Notes: generated by a model from the sequence alone, not told the origin. A DNA stretch of 24,822 nucleotides from JBOGWP01 sp050693875 (GCA_050693875.1 JBOGWP010000134.1:1-24822); one strand, 5' to 3'. Positions 6,543-15,296 are shown, numbered from the stretch's first letter. Translations and numbers: made by a program.

Positions 6543-9500
6543 CAGCGCGTGGCGAGCGCGCGCGTCACGGCCGGGACGGAGAGGAACCTCGCCTGCCGCT
6601 CCGGCGGCAAACCGCCGGCAAAGCGCTCGATGACGTCGCGCGCCGCCGCAAACACCGGCTCCGCTTCGCCGTCTCCTCCTGCGAGCACGAGCGATTCTCC
6701 CAAGGCAATCCCCGCCCGCCATCGGGTCGGCGGGTGGCCCAGCTGCTTGGCATCGGACCGCGCCTTGCGTAGCTCGTCCACGGCCTCGTCGTACCGGCGA
6801 AGCCCGTGGAGCGCCGCGCCCAGGGCCAGGCGCGCGGTGATCTCGTACTTCGGCCTCCCGACCTCGTGTGCCCGCCGCATCGCCGCGGTCGCAGCCTGCA
6901 CCGCGGCCTCGAGGTCGCCCCGGGCGACGGCGATCTCGGCCGTTGCCTCGGCAAGCCGGCCCTGGGTCACCCAGCCGTGCCAGCCCTTGGCATTGACGGC
7001 CATCTCCCAGAGCGAGGGCCACTCAGCCTCCGCCCTCCCCACGTCGCCTTCCACGAGGTCGGCGAACAGCAGGTCGATCCGCGCCTGGAGCTCGGCGAAC
7101 GGGAAGCCGGCGCTCAGCGCCATCTCGATGGCCTCATCGTTTCGCCGGCGGGCCTCGTCGAGCTCGAAGAGGTCGCGGAGCGGCTCGGTCGACATGTTGA
7201 GTGCCCGGGCCGTCCAGCGCGGGCGTATCTCGAGCTCCCTGCCTTGGGCGAGGACCCGATCGAAGTGGCGGATGGCCTCTTCGTGTCGCCCGACTCCCGT
7301 CAGGGCAAGGCCGAGCGTTCCCCCGGCGCGAACTGCCCCCTCGATGGTGTGCAGCTCGCGTGCGCGATCGTAGCCACGCCGCAGGTATTCCACCGCCTGC
7401 TCGTACCGTCCGGCCCAGTAATAGTGGAGGCCGGCGATGTCGTAATGAAAGGCGAGCTGTGCCGGCAGCACGCCGGGTCGCCACGTCGCAAGCGCTTCGT
7501 CGGCCAGCTCGACGGCTTGGCGGATCGCCCCGCTTGCACCGGTGGCGTGCGAGAGCGCCGCAAGGGCGGGCGGCCGCAGCTCCGAGTCGCCGAGCGCGTC
7601 GGCAAGCTCCACCGCGCGCCGCCCGAAGCGAATGCTGCTCTCGGGGTCGATGGCCATCACCGCAATCCGCGCTCGTGCCAGCACCGCCTCGAGTGCTTGG
7701 CGCTCGCCGAGCGTCGGGATCAACCGCTCCAGCTCGGCCGACGCTCGTTGATAGTCGCCCGTCTCCGACATGGCGGTGGCGCGGTCGAGCTGGGCGGGAA
7801 CTCTTCGCCCGTCATCATCGGGCATGAGCTCGAGCGCCTCGGTGTAGAGGGAGACCGCCTCGCGCTGCGCCCAGGCAAGGCTCGCCTTCCGGGCAGCGGC
7901 GAGCAGGAAGCCGATGGCGCGCTCGTTGTCGCCGGCCTCCCGCCAGTGGTGGGCCAGCAGCGATGCCCATTCGGCGACTCGCTCGCCGGCCGCCTCCTCG
8001 ATGAACCTGGCGACGGTGGCATGGCGGTCTTGCCGCGCCGCCTTCGGCAGCGTCGAGTAGGCGACGTCGCGGATGAGCATGTGCTTGAACAGGTACTCCC
8101 GGTCGCTCTGCTGCCTCGAGCCGGGCTCCCGCCGGATGAGGTCGCGCGCCTCGAGCACGTCGAGGGCCGGATCGAGATCGGCCCGCGGGTCGAGCTGCGC
8201 CAGCGCCCCGCGCCAGAACACCTTGCCGACCACGGACGCGTTCAGCAATGCCGACCGGGCGGGGGCGGGCAAGGCGTCGAGGCGCGCCGCGATGATCCCC
8301 TTGATGCTGCGAGGCAGGTCTTCCCCCGCGTGGGAGGTCTTCTCGGCGACCGACGCGGCGAGCTCCTCCAGAAACAGCGGGTTGCCCGCCGCAGTCGATA
8401 CCACCCGCTCGATCATCCCCGGCGCGACCAGATCGGGCAGCAGGCGCACCGCGAGGCTTCGAGCATCCGCCCGGGAGAGCGGAACGAGGCGGAGCGTGCG
8501 CGCATCGAGGACCCCCTCCCCCCATCTCGGGCGGCCGTCGAGGAGCTCCGGCCTCGCCATTGCGAGGAACAGAACCGGCACGTCGCGAATCCGTGACGCC
8601 ATGAACTCGGCGAGGTCGAGCAGGCTGGTGTCGGCCCAGTGCAGGTCCTCGAAGACAAGCGCGACCGGCTGACGGCGGGCCAGCGACTCCACCAAGCGGC
8701 GTGCCGAGAAGAAGAGCGGCTGCCGGTCGGCGGGGGCCCTCTCGGTGCTCATCCCCATCATCAGCGCGAGGTGGCCCGCCACCTCGTCCGCCTCGGATGC
8801 GCCGAGCAGCCCCTCGAGCAGGGCGATGAGCTTCTCACGGGCGGCCGCAGTGGAGTCGCTCTCGAGAATGCCCGCCACGCCCTTGACCTGCTGGGAAAAC
8901 GCCGAGTACCCGCTGTTCTCGCCGAAGGGAAGCGATCGGCCGAGGATCACCCGTCCCCCCCGCCCCTCCACCATCCGGGCGAACTCCCGCGAGAGCCTCG
9001 TCTTGCCGATGCCCGGAGGTCCGATCACCGTGATGAGGGAGGGCCGGCGCCCGCGGGCGGCCGTCTCCCAGGTCTCGAGCAGCACGGTCAGCTCAGCGTC
9101 CCGGCCGACGATCGGAACCTGCGGAACCCCGCGCTCGAGCGGAACGACGAGCGCCTCGAGCGCCTGCCACGCGGGAACCAGCTCCTCCTTGCCCTTCAGC
9201 CGCAATGCCTCCACCGCGTCGTACCGGATCGCCCGGCGGCTCGCCAGGTAGGTCTCCTCGCCGACGAGCACTCCTCCGGGCGAGGCCGCGGTCTGCAGGC
9301 GTGCGGCCACGTTCACCGCGTCCCCGAGGACCGTGAACTCACGCCGGCTGTCGGGGCCAACGGGGGCGAACATCATCTCGCCGGTGTTCACGCCAACCCG
9401 CAGCGAAAGCCCGCCGAAATCCTCGGGGTTCTCGTGGCAGTACCGCTGGATCTCGAGCCCCGCCCGGACCGCGCGTTCGGCATCGTCCTCGTGGGCCAGC

Positions 9501-9874
9501 CGCGCCCCGAACAGGGCCATGAGCGCGTCGCCGATCACCCGCTCGACCGAGCCGCCAAAGCGCTCGACGATCTGTCCCATGTTGCGCATGCATCGGTCGA
9601 TGAGCGCGCGGACATCCTCCGGATCCATCCGCTCGGAGAGAGAAGTGAAGCCCTTGAGGTCGGCGAAGAGGACGGTCGCCCATCGCCGCTCCTCGCCCAT
9701 CGGCGCCCGAGCCGACGCAGTCTCGAGAGGTTGGCCGCACGTGCCGCAGAACCGGAAGCCGCCCGGGTTGGTGGCGCCGCAGTACCCGCAGATACGCGAC
9801 AGGCTGAACCCACAGTTCCCGCAGAATCGCTGACCCGCAGCGTTGCTGAAGCCGCAGTTCGGGCAGTCGATCAT
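6542..9874 (-). CDS. Zinc-ribbon / class III nucleotidyl cyclase / AAA ATPase / TPR protein
   Basis: In this 1110-aa protein, two zinc ribbons come first (C4-C7-C18-C21 and C29-C32-C43-C46). A class III cyclase catalytic domain follows at about 64-240, with metal Asp residues D72 (LFADLKGFTS) and D116 (VIGDALMALFG) and the transition-state pair N188/R192 (DAVNVAARL). Next is an ATPase of the type found with MalT/AfsR-like regulators, with Walker A GPPGIGKT at 285-292 and a Walker B around LVFEDLHWADTS. About 500 residues of TPR-like helices end the protein. At the two base-selecting positions I read Arg112 where Lys is usual and Thr181, a combination closer to adenylyl than guanylyl cyclases but atypical. 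It probably makes cAMP in response to a signal sensed by the ATPase/TPR part. A TACAAT on the minus strand at 9937-9942 could be its -10 box. It is first in an operon with the MFS and VOC genes. Confidence 0.92.
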   Translation of the reverse strand: MIDCPNCGFSNAAGQRFCGNCGFSLSRICGYCGATNPGGFRFCGTCGQPLETASARAPMGEERRWATVLFADLKGFTSLSERMDPEDVRALIDRCMRNMGQIVERFGGSVERVIGDALMALFGARLAHEDDAERAVRAGLEIQRYCHENPEDFGGLSLRVGVNTGEMMFAPVGPDSRREFTVLGDAVNVAARLQTAASPGGVLVGEETYLASRRAIRYDAVEALRLKGKEELVPAWQALEALVVPLERGVPQVPIVGRDAELTVLLETWETAARGRRPSLITVIGPPGIGKTRLSREFARMVEGRGGRVILGRSLPFGENSGYSAFSQQVKGVAGILESDSTAAAREKLIALLEGLLGASEADEVAGHLALMMGMSTERAPADRQPLFFSARRLVESLARRQPVALVFEDLHWADTSLLDLAEFMASRIRDVPVLFLAMARPELLDGRPRWGEGVLDARTLRLVPLSRADARSLAVRLLPDLVAPGMIERVVSTAAGNPLFLEELAASVAEKTSHAGEDLPRSIKGIIAARLDALPAPARSALLNASVVGKVFWRGALAQLDPRADLDPALDVLEARDLIRREPGSRQQSDREYLFKHMLIRDVAYSTLPKAARQDRHATVARFIEEAAGERVAEWASLLAHHWREAGDNERAIGFLLAAARKASLAWAQREAVSLYTEALELMPDDDGRRVPAQLDRATAMSETGDYQRASAELERLIPTLGERQALEAVLARARIAVMAIDPESSIRFGRRAVELADALGDSELRPPALAALSHATGASGAIRQAVELADEALATWRPGVLPAQLAFHYDIAGLHYYWAGRYEQAVEYLRRGYDRARELHTIEGAVRAGGTLGLALTGVGRHEEAIRHFDRVLAQGRELEIRPRWTARALNMSTEPLRDLFELDEARRRNDEAIEMALSAGFPFAELQARIDLLFADLVEGDVGRAEAEWPSLWEMAVNAKGWHGWVTQGRLAEATAEIAVARGDLEAAVQAATAAMRRAHEVGRPKYEITARLALGAALHGLRRYDEAVDELRKARSDAKQLGHPPTRWRAGIALGESLVLAGGDGEAEPVFAAARDVIERFAGGLPPERQARFLSVPAVTRALATR

Positions 9875-9984
9875 CCCGCGCAGAACACCGTCACTCGCCG
9901 CGAGTCTGCCATCCTCCAGCCCTTCTTGGCCCCGACATTGTACGGCCGGGTTGCGGGCCGGCCGGGCCGTGAGATCCTTCGACG

Positions 9985-10896
9985 ATGGCCGGCGGTCTCA
10001 CGCTCCTGGTCGACGCGTCGAGTTTGCTCTTTCGCGCCTACTTCTCGACGCCCACGGGCGTGACCGCCCCCGACGGACGGCCGATCAATGCCGCCCACGG
10101 CTTTCTCAACATGCTGGCCCGCCTCGTCGCCGATCAGGATCCCGACTTCCTGGCGTGCGCCACCGACGAGGACTGGCGGCCCGAATGGCGTGTGCAGCTC
10201 CTCCCGAGCTACAAGGAGCACCGGCTCGAACCCGGCTCGCCCCAGGCACGAGCGGAACAGGATCTCGCGTTTCAGCTGCCCCTCCTCCTCGAGCTGCTCG
10301 GGGCCTGCCGGGTCCCCGTCCTCGGCCTCGCCGGCTACGAGGCCGAGGACGTGATCGGGACGCTCGCGGCGCGGGCCTCCGGCCCCGTGGCGATCGTCTC
10401 GGGAGACCGCGACCTCTTCCAGCTCGTGCGGGATCCCGACGTGTGGGTGCTGTACCCCAGGCGTGGCGTGACCGAGATGGAGCGAGTCGATCAGGGCTAC
10501 ATCGAGTCGAAGTACGGGATTCCCGGACGGGCCTATGCCGACTACGCGGTGCTGCGCGGGGACCCGTCCGACGGACTGCCCGGCGTGCGCGGGATCGGCG
10601 AGAAGACGGCGAGCGACCTGCTGGCGCGATACGGCAGCCTCGACGCCGTCATCGATGCCGCCGCCGAGGCACCGACGACGGTGCTGTCGAAGGTGCGGAT
10701 GCAGCTCGACTACGTGCGGCGAGCGCGCAAGGTCGTCGCCATCCCCACCGCCCTTCCCCTTCCCGACGCCGACCTCTCGCGGCCCAGCGACGAGCCCGGG
10801 CTGGCGACGTGGGAGCTCGCGAAGCGCTACGCCCTGACCAACGCCCTCGGGCGGCTGGTCGCCGCGCTCACGAAGCGGGCGATCACCGCGGACTGA
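9985..10896 (+). CDS. 5'-3' exonuclease, FEN/PolI N-terminal-domain family
   Basis: This 303-aa stand-alone homologue of the 5'-nuclease domain of DNA polymerase I carries the expected acidic metal ligands. These are D10 (LLVDASSLLFRAYF), the YEAEDVIGTLA motif, IVSGDRDLFQLV, and the RGDPSDGLPGVRGIGEKTA segment covering the last Asp pair and the helix-3-turn-helix DNA-binding element. No polymerase domain follows. Such proteins act on flap or RNA-primer substrates in replication and repair and exist in many Actinomycetota beside full-length PolA. It is divergent from the cyclase operon and ends only 9 nt from the stop of the convergent metalloprotease-like gene. The ATG at 9985 starts the domain directly. 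Confidence 0.92.
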   Translation: MAGGLTLLVDASSLLFRAYFSTPTGVTAPDGRPINAAHGFLNMLARLVADQDPDFLACATDEDWRPEWRVQLLPSYKEHRLEPGSPQARAEQDLAFQLPLLLELLGACRVPVLGLAGYEAEDVIGTLAARASGPVAIVSGDRDLFQLVRDPDVWVLYPRRGVTEMERVDQGYIESKYGIPGRAYADYAVLRGDPSDGLPGVRGIGEKTASDLLARYGSLDAVIDAAAEAPTTVLSKVRMQLDYVRRARKVVAIPTALPLPDADLSRPSDEPGLATWELAKRYALTNALGRLVAALTKRAITAD

Positions 10897-10905
10897 TCCC
10901 GCTCG

Positions 10906-12993
10906 TCAGCCCTCGCAGCCCGAGATCAGGTCCGTACCCGCCCCACCGTCGCACCGGTCGTTGCCGGCTCCGCCCCAGAGCGCGTCGGCTTCCGGTCCCC
11001 CGTCGAGGACGTCGTCATCGTCCCCGCCCCGCAGCCGGTCGGGCCCTGCGCCACCGAGGAGGCGGTCGGCGCCCTCAGCGCCGCTGAGCACGTCGCGCCC
11101 GTCGCCGCCGCGCTCGGCGTCGTCGCCCCATCCCCCGTTGATGTCGTCGTCGCCCCCACCCCCGAGGAGCAGATCGTTGCCTCCTCTGCCGTCGATGACG
11201 TCGTTGCCGCCGAGGCCGCAGATGATCTCGCCGGCCGGCGTGCCGACGAGGAGGTCGTTCCCCGACGTTCCGACGATCTGAGGACGGGGGTCGTTCGCAA
11301 ACCCCGGGCAGGCGGCTCCGGGCGGCGGGGTCTGACTGGTCGGCTGCCAGAAGAGCCGGAGCCCCTGCCCCGGCGCGGCGCCGCGCCATTCCACCTGGAC
11401 GCGGACCGGGGCGTCGACGCGCACCACGCCCTCCGCCCCCCACGGCACCCCGTCCCAGCGGTCGATCACCCGCCTGCCATCGACGAATACCCGTGCCCCC
11501 TGATCGGCGTAGAGGCGCAGGACATACGTGTCGGGTGGGAACTGCAGCCTCCCCCGCCAAATCCCGCTGAGCACGCCGGTGCGGCCGAAGGCACCCGGCC
11601 CTGCGGCCCAGTCGTGACGAATGGCCCATCCCGCATTGGGTGCCGGTGTCGGGAACGGATGGTCGAGCAGCGTTCCCAGGTAGCGGCCCGAGAAGCCGTC
11701 GCCCTGGAAGTAGCAGACGTGGAAGGTTCCGTCGGGGAACCCGGACCCACAGCTGGTCGCAGCCGCCACGTTCTCCACGACGACGGAGCGGGAGGCCTCC
11801 AAGGTGTTGCCGGCGGCGTCGTAGGCGATCGCCGTCAGCGTGTGGGTCCCGTGTCCGAGCCGGGTGGTATCCATCGGGATCGAGTAGGGGGCGGAGCGGT
11901 CCACCCCCCAGAACTGCCCGTCGACGAGCAGCACGACCGCGTCCATGGCGACCCCGTCCGACGCCTCGACCGCGACGCTGACGGTGCCGTTCAGCTTCGC
12001 TGCCTGCGGACCAGTGATCCCAACGGTGGGCGGCGTGATGTCCGACGGTGTCTGCGTCAGGAAGGGACCGGCCCGCGCCACCGCGCGCTCGTACGTGTTC
12101 GGGGATTCGTCGAGTGAGAAGTCGTGGGGATCGTCCCAGGCGATCATGTGGTTGGCCTCGTGGGCGATCGTGCCCAGGCCGCTGTAGATGCCCGAGCGGT
12201 AATCCCCGAGGCCCTCGGCCAGCCACGAGGGAAGGTCGGGCTCGATCGGAGGAATGGGGAGGCCCGCTGCGGGGGCGAGCGCGAAGTCACCCGTTCCTGA
12301 TTGGGCGATATCCCATCCCCACGATCCCGCCCAGCCGCCCGCCCCGTAGGCGCTGACGTGGATGGCCCGGGTGTAGCCGATGCGCGGCGTTGCTGCGTTG
12401 GCGTCGACGAACGCCTGCGACATGATCGTGTCCGCCATCCGGCGGTCCGTGCAGTCCCCTCCGCAGACGTCGAGCTCACTGCGAGCCGAGACCACGACCT
12501 CCAGGGGGTTCATCCGAAAGGTCCTGCCGTACAGATGGAAGAAGGCCGCGTGGATGTGGCGCCATGCCCGGCGGAGCTGCGGGACCATCGGCGAAGGGCC
12601 GACCCCTCGTGGAACCCAGAGCACCGGAGTGACGCTCGGCGGCTCGCTAAAGCTAAACGAGGGCGGGACGACGTGCATCGCGCACTCCCCGGTCGCCTCG
12701 TGACCGCCATCGACCACATGCGCCGCGGCAATCTTGTAGCCCGTCGACGGGTAGGCAAACGAGAGCACCGACCCGGCCCCCGTGAGGCCGTCGGTGCCCG
12801 ACCAGGAGACCTGCTCCATGCCGGAGCCCCCCACCACGGAGGCCCTCCAGGTCATCGCCTCCCCGGGAACGACGGGCAGGTCGGCCCGGCAGGTCACCGT
12901 ATGCGTCGCACCGGCGGGAACAGGCACGAACAGCAGAGTGAGCGCCGCCAAGCAGATCATCGCGGCGTCCCCTCGACGGCGTGCTCGTCGCAT
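10906..12993 (-). CDS. Secreted HExxH metallopeptidase-like protein with Ig-like, PA14 and RTX Ca-binding repeats
   Basis: The first 23 residues of this 695-aa protein form a signal peptide (basic start, hydrophobic core, PAGA cleavage). The N-terminal half has no family I can name, but contains AHEANHMIAW at about residues 276-285, an HExxH zinc-peptidase motif. An Ig-like/Big domain follows at about 325-415 (TPPTVGITGPQ to DAAGNTLEA). Then comes a PA14 domain at about 430-555 (CYFQGDGFSGRYLG, VFVDGRRVIDRW), which often binds carbohydrate. The last 100 or so residues hold about ten GGxGxDxL-type RTX nonapeptides that bind calcium outside the cell. The longer open frame starts 32 codons earlier. 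I chose the ATG at 12993 because it has a GGCGGGGG RBS and begins the signal peptide. Probably a secreted or wall-associated hydrolase. Confidence 0.85.
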   Translation of the reverse strand: MRRARRRGDAAMICLAALTLLFVPVPAGATHTVTCRADLPVVPGEAMTWRASVVGGSGMEQVSWSGTDGLTGAGSVLSFAYPSTGYKIAAAHVVDGGHEATGECAMHVVPPSFSFSEPPSVTPVLWVPRGVGPSPMVPQLRRAWRHIHAAFFHLYGRTFRMNPLEVVVSARSELDVCGGDCTDRRMADTIMSQAFVDANAATPRIGYTRAIHVSAYGAGGWAGSWGWDIAQSGTGDFALAPAAGLPIPPIEPDLPSWLAEGLGDYRSGIYSGLGTIAHEANHMIAWDDPHDFSLDESPNTYERAVARAGPFLTQTPSDITPPTVGITGPQAAKLNGTVSVAVEASDGVAMDAVVLLVDGQFWGVDRSAPYSIPMDTTRLGHGTHTLTAIAYDAAGNTLEASRSVVVENVAAATSCGSGFPDGTFHVCYFQGDGFSGRYLGTLLDHPFPTPAPNAGWAIRHDWAAGPGAFGRTGVLSGIWRGRLQFPPDTYVLRLYADQGARVFVDGRRVIDRWDGVPWGAEGVVRVDAPVRVQVEWRGAAPGQGLRLFWQPTSQTPPPGAACPGFANDPRPQIVGTSGNDLLVGTPAGEIICGLGGNDVIDGRGGNDLLLGGGGDDDINGGWGDDAERGGDGRDVLSGAEGADRLLGGAGPDRLRGGDDDDVLDGGPEADALWGGAGNDRCDGGAGTDLISGCEG

Positions 12994-13167
12994 GGCACCC
13001 CCGCCTGTGGGGCCCGGGCCGGCCTCCAGGCCGCGCCTCGCCCCGCAGTCGCCAGCCTCCCTCCGAACGACCCCGCTGTCGACCTGCAAACAGGGGAGAA
13101 GGTTGGTTGGCGCTCGGGTCGCCGCCCTCTTCGATGCGACGGGAGCCGCCCGGGCTCCGTGGGCCCG

Positions 13168-14331
13168 CTATGAGGCGACCCCGGCGCCGGGCAGCGGCGG
13201 GGGCGGCGGGTGCGGGAGCACCGCGCGCACCGCGGCCCGCTGGACGTCCCGCGCAAAGAGCACCGGGTCGCTCCCGGGGCGCCACAGCCACAGATCGCCC
13301 GGATCGTCGCAGCCCTTTGTCCGCGCCACGACGAGGAGGGATCCATCCGGGAGCCAGCCGCTTGGCTCGACGACCCCCTGGGAGGCGGGACGCTTCCCGC
13401 TCGGCGGCAGACCCGTCGGGTTGCCTGACGACCACTGTCGCGCCCGTCGCATCCGCCACGCCGGTAGGCGATCAGGCCGCTGGTGAACTCCGAGGCGGTG
13501 CGCGGTCGAAGGGTCCCGGCCCGCGCTCGATCTCGCCGAGCGTGCTCGTGCGCGTCGCCAGGTCGTGCAGCTCCTGATGGTCGCCGTGGTCGGCGGCGTA
13601 ATAGAGGTGCTCCCCGTCGTGGGAGTACGCAAGCGACAAGATTCGCTTCGCAGACTTTGCCGTTGCCGGACGATGTCCTGCTTGCGGTCGTTTCGCGCCA
13701 GGAAGATGCCGTGGTTCCCCTCGGGAGTCTGCCCCACCACGGCGATGTGCGTGCCCGCGGGATGGTACGTCACCTCGTCGTGACGGGCCAGGAACGAGAT
13801 GTCCCGGACGGGACCACCCGTGGCGGGGACTTTCAGCAGCGCTGGTCGATGGAGATGTGGATCGTCGACTTGCCGGTGGGGCGCGACCAACGTGGGGAGC
13901 GAACCGCCTCCTCGACGGGGGGTCGCTGCCCGCCGGCGAGCAGTCTCTGCAGGCCGCCCAGGAGCACGCGGTCCGCGGTGGCGGACCACGCCAGCGTGAG
14001 CGGGCGGGCCGCCTCGCCCAGACAGGCCGCGCCGCTCCCATCCAGGGATGCCGCGTAGAGCCGGCCCCCCGAGAGGAACGTGACCTGCGGCGATGCCGGG
14101 ACGGAGCCGATCCCGGGCAGGATCCGGAGGGCAGGGCCGCGATGCGTGCGGCAGCAGAGGGTGCGGCAGCGGAGGCGGCGCCTGAGGGCGAGCCCGGCGC
14201 CGGGGAGGAAGCGGGGAAGGAGTCGCGGGAGTGGCACGCCCCGCCCAGCGATTGGGCCCGGGGTAGCCCGCGCCCAGAGGTACAAGGACGACGACGAGGG
14301 CGAACGCCTCACGCCGGCCGGACCTTCTCAT
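13168..14331 (-). pseudogene. Membrane-anchored beta-propeller (TolB/PD40-like) gene, multiply frameshifted
   Basis: The ATG at 14331 opens an MRRSGRREAFALVVVLVPLG anchor, but coherent propeller sequence then moves between frames. SPQVTFLSGGRLYAASLDG and LTLAWSATADRVLLGG (about 13950-14100) are in one frame. VRDISFLARHDEVTYHPAG and HIAVVGQTPEGNHGIFLARN (about 13700-13830) are in another. ILSLAYSHDGEHLYYAADHG (about 13560-13650) is in the third. GWLPDGSLLVVARTKG and LWLWRPGSDPVLFARDV (about 13230-13370) return to the first. The pieces read as WD40/PD40-style blades in collinear order, so this was one protein of about 390 aa. At least four frame changes are needed, more than in any other gene here. 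The protein is either a true pseudogene or an assembly-damaged gene. It lies upstream of the HExxH gene on the same strand. Confidence 0.7.
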
Positions 14332-14453
14332 GACCTCATTCTCGACGGCCCGCCGAAGCCTGGAAAGGTGCTACCACGAGCCCTCGGCAGCGAGCCGGCG
14401 TGCCCACCGGCCTCGGCTCAGCCGGCCCGGCTCGGGGCTACGCCACGGGCAGA

Positions 14454-14912
14454 TCATGCGATGGGGCGGCGCTGGACGGCGCGGAGCCGCTTCGCCACCT
14501 CGACCAGCAGCTTGCGGGCAATCGTGGGATTGCGGTCGAGGATCGGGATGAAGTTCCACGCCGGGATCGACAAGGTGCGCACGGGAGTCTGGGCGAGGAC
14601 GGTGGCGGTTCGAGGCCCCCCGTCGAGCAGCGAGATCTCACCGAAGAATTCGCCGGGGCCAAGGCGCGCCCGCGTCCGCCCGGCCATGATCACGCGGACC
14701 TCGCCGTCGAGGATCAGGTGGAAGCCGGCCCCCGCATCGGCGCCTTCCTCGACGATGCTGCGGCCCTCGGGGAACGTCACCTCGCTGGTGGCGCTCACCA
14801 CCTGACGAAGCTCTCGCTTCGAGAGCCCCTCGAAGAGAGGGACCGAGGCGAGGCGTTCCTGTTTCTCTCGAATCCTCACGGCACCGACCCTTTGTTCTGT
14901 TCGAGTGCCCAT
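14454..14912 (-). CDS. Cyclic nucleotide-binding domain protein, stand-alone
   Basis: This protein of about 152 aa consists of a short charged helix followed by one CRP-type cNMP-binding domain at about residues 22-150. The phosphate-binding cassette is clear (GEFFGEISLLDGGPRTATV), with the Arg that contacts the cyclic phosphate. After that Arg comes Thr, as in cGMP-type PKG sites; in bacteria this is not diagnostic. No DNA-binding helix-turn-helix follows, so it is not a CRP-like regulator on its own. It may be a soluble sensor partner. The start is uncertain: the frame is open further upstream, through the nrd control region. I chose the ATG at 14912 because the domain begins soon after it. 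A GTG about 30 codons' worth closer to the domain is possible. Confidence 0.8.
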   Translation of the reverse strand: MGTRTEQRVGAVRIREKQERLASVPLFEGLSKRELRQVVSATSEVTFPEGRSIVEEGADAGAGFHLILDGEVRVIMAGRTRARLGPGEFFGEISLLDGGPRTATVLAQTPVRTLSIPAWNFIPILDRNPTIARKLLVEVAKRLRAVQRRPIA

Positions 14913-14973
14913 CTTAGGGCCGATCACCCTATGCGGGAATCCTCCCAGCCGGTCCCGCCACCTCGGATGCGCC

Positions 14974-15019
14974 CACAAGATGTTGTGGTCATCAACCCAT
15001 GAGTCACTTTTTGTTGTGT
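14974..15019 (+). promoter_or_regulatory. Tandem NrdR-type boxes upstream of the RNR operon
   Basis: Box 1 (14974-14989) reads CCACAAGATGTTGTGG, a perfect 6-bp inverted repeat that matches 8 of 10 core positions of the NrdR consensus CwAtATaTwG. Box 2 (15004-15019) reads TCACTTTTTGTTGTGT, a weaker match with intact outer bases. The boxes start 30 bp apart, about three helical turns, as is usual for paired NrdR boxes. NrdR is the ATP-cone repressor of ribonucleotide reductase operons. The boxes lie about 40 bp before the cobalamin riboswitch, where the nrd promoter should be. Confidence 0.65.
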
Positions 15020-15057
15020 GAAATCCCCATCCACGAGGATCGCGGGTGCTAGCGTCG

Positions 15058-15230
15058 GCCCGACAACTGAAGACTCGCTCGACGGAGGGGAACGCCGGTG
15101 AGAAGCCGGGGCGGTCCCGCCGCTGTAACCGGGAACGAACGCCGACCACGCCACTGAGGGCTACCTCGGGAAGGCCGGCCGGTAAGAACGAAAGCAGCAA
15201 GCCCGGGAGCCAGAACACCCAACGTCGGGC
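15058..15230 (+). ncRNA. Cobalamin (B12) riboswitch
   Basis: The conserved elements occur in order: GCCGGTGAGAAGCCGG and GCGGTCCCGCCGCTGT (about 15101-15126), GCCACTGAGGG to CGGGAAGGC (about 15150-15176), and the B12-box region AGCAAGCCCGGGAGCCAGAACACC (15195 to 15218). GCCCGAC (15058-15064) pairs perfectly with GTCGGGC (15224-15230) to close the outer P1 stem. It lies about 100 nt upstream of nrdB and should repress the operon when adenosylcobalamin is plentiful, as described for Streptomyces nrdABS. The promoter must lie upstream, near the NrdR boxes. Confidence 0.93.
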
Positions 15231-15296
15231 ACGACAACGCCGCAACCCGCGCGGACGGGACGAGCTTCGAGCCCCCTCGGGCCCGAGTTCCATCGC

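Noticed and set aside
6542..7022. N-terminal extension of the MFS frame into the cyclase gene
   Set aside because: The extension is low-complexity sequence antisense-free but out of frame with the cyclase TPR region. The ATG at 6542 overlapping the cyclase stop fits far better.
10961..11281. Repetitive DNA in the RTX region as a possible CRISPR or tandem-repeat array
   Set aside because: The periodicity comes from the GGxGxD nonapeptide codons. There are no conserved repeat/spacer units at DNA level.
12994..13089. 32-residue N-terminal extension of the HExxH/RTX protein
   Set aside because: It would place the signal peptide internally; the ATG at 12993 has a better RBS and gives a normal signal peptide.
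13142..13158. GGAGCC / GGCTCC hairpin after the propeller gene as a terminator
   Set aside because: The 6-bp stem has no T run on either strand and such stems are frequent at this GC content.
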